Shown here piece by piece: positions 63,375-64,000 of a DNA stretch of 64,000 nt (position 1 is its first letter; each line of letters opens with the position of its first letter). Source of the DNA: Torreya grandis. Lineage: Eukaryota > Streptophyta > Pinopsida > Cupressales > Taxaceae. Both the position numbers and the translations under genes were made by a program. Where the stretch lies: positions 952,501 through 1,016,500 of the forward strand of contig JARHVA010003167.1 in the NCBI GenBank assembly GCA_037957365.1, written 5' to 3'. Below the pieces are notes generated by a model that had not been told where the DNA came from, searched no databases, and saw nothing but the letters and a program-made list of their open reading frames with translations.

Positions 63375-64000
63375 GTCTTATTATTATTTTTTGTCCACCT
63401 TAATAACCTTGAAAATATAAAATTTAAGTGCCTTCATGGTATGTAGAGAAAAATTGACATTCATTGATCATCTAGTTTCACTTCCTTATCCTTAAGAAGA
63501 GTTTCATGGTCATGCCGTGGAAATGGGTATTACTTTGCACCCAATAGTTTTGAGATGATGTTTCAATAAATAAATTGACATTATATGTATGATATGTAAT
63601 GGTAGGTATTACTTGGACATAATACTTAAATATATGTATTTAATATATGTATTATTATGGGTAAGAAGTGTTTCATTTATGTATGTTTTAAGTAATGATG
63701 TGGTGGTCAATATTGTAATAAATTATGTATTTTAATGATGTTCATGGTTAAAGGATGGATTGATGCTCACATATATGTATACAATCATTATCATATAAAT
63801 TATATGTAATTATGTTGACATGTAATGATGTTCACAAGTAATACATCATGTTCACATGTCTACATTATTATTTATTAAATATTATAAATATCAGTAATCA
63901 TGCACAAATTTTCACATGTCTCAAAGTATGTTGACAAGTAATCATGGTAGGATTATGGGATCCAAAGTATTTTGTTGATTATTTAATCAAGGTTTCATCA
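63373..64000. other. AT-rich intergenic, no gene recognised
   Basis: Short dispersed repeats of GTTGACATGTAATGATGTTCAC-like words (about 63810-63950), but no clear array or gene. Confidence 0.45.

Overview
The window looks like intergenic DNA from a large plant genome. It is AT-rich, has one intact-looking host gene, and is otherwise filled with decayed retroelements and microsatellites. All retroelements are plant types: Tork/Tnt1-like and other Ty1/copia, Ty3/gypsy, LINE with an RNase H tail, and tRNA-derived SINEs. The low gene density and the old, heavily mutated elements would suit a gymnosperm, but this is an inference and not a species call. There are no bacterial operons, CRISPR arrays, rRNA genes or functional tRNA genes.

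Layout. 1-3.7 kb: no genes, one degenerate ~54-bp tandem repeat. 3.7-10.5 kb: minus-strand LTR retroelement material, with two direct copies of a ~1.5-kb LTR-like block and gag-like remnants (coiled coil, G-patch-like, zinc knuckle) beside each. 11.2-12.6 kb: LINE RNase H remnant, a CA microsatellite and a SINE-like unit. 13.3-21.15 kb: a minus-strand DUF4283/zinc-knuckle retroposon split by a complete plus-strand Tork-type Ty1/copia element (15221-20834) with both LTRs, PBS, PPT and a GAATT target duplication. 21.3-23.0 kb: microsatellite cluster and a second copy of the DUF4283-type retroposon. 24.8-25.2 kb: LINE endonuclease remnant. 25.46-31.1 kb: Ty3/gypsy element with two ~0.69-kb LTRs. 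32.7-33.14 kb: intact intronless VQ-motif gene on the minus strand. 36.0-44.7 kb: nested mosaic of a plus-strand Ty3/gypsy gag-PR-RT relic, a SINE-like insertion in its protease, and a minus-strand Ty1/copia element with ~173-bp LTRs whose 5' end was then tandemly multiplied. 48.7-49.06 kb: ~335-bp TG microsatellite. 49.4-55.26 kb: another Ty3/gypsy polyprotein relic plus its probable 3' LTR. 55.3-64 kb: AT-rich sequence with no recognised gene, one 68-bp tandem repeat and one short TG microsatellite.

The retroelement reading frames all carry stops or frameshifts, so none looks mobile. The only gene I would call functional is the VQ-motif protein. No clearly new multi-gene system was found. 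The most interesting points are the layered nested insertion at 36-45 kb with its post-insertion triplication, a SINE-like unit built on a 31-bp tandem repeat, a gag-only (DUF4283) retroposon seen in two copies, and a GACATCGGTCA motif array found both in a copia LTR and, as a 21-bp in-frame repeat, in that element's own pol gene.
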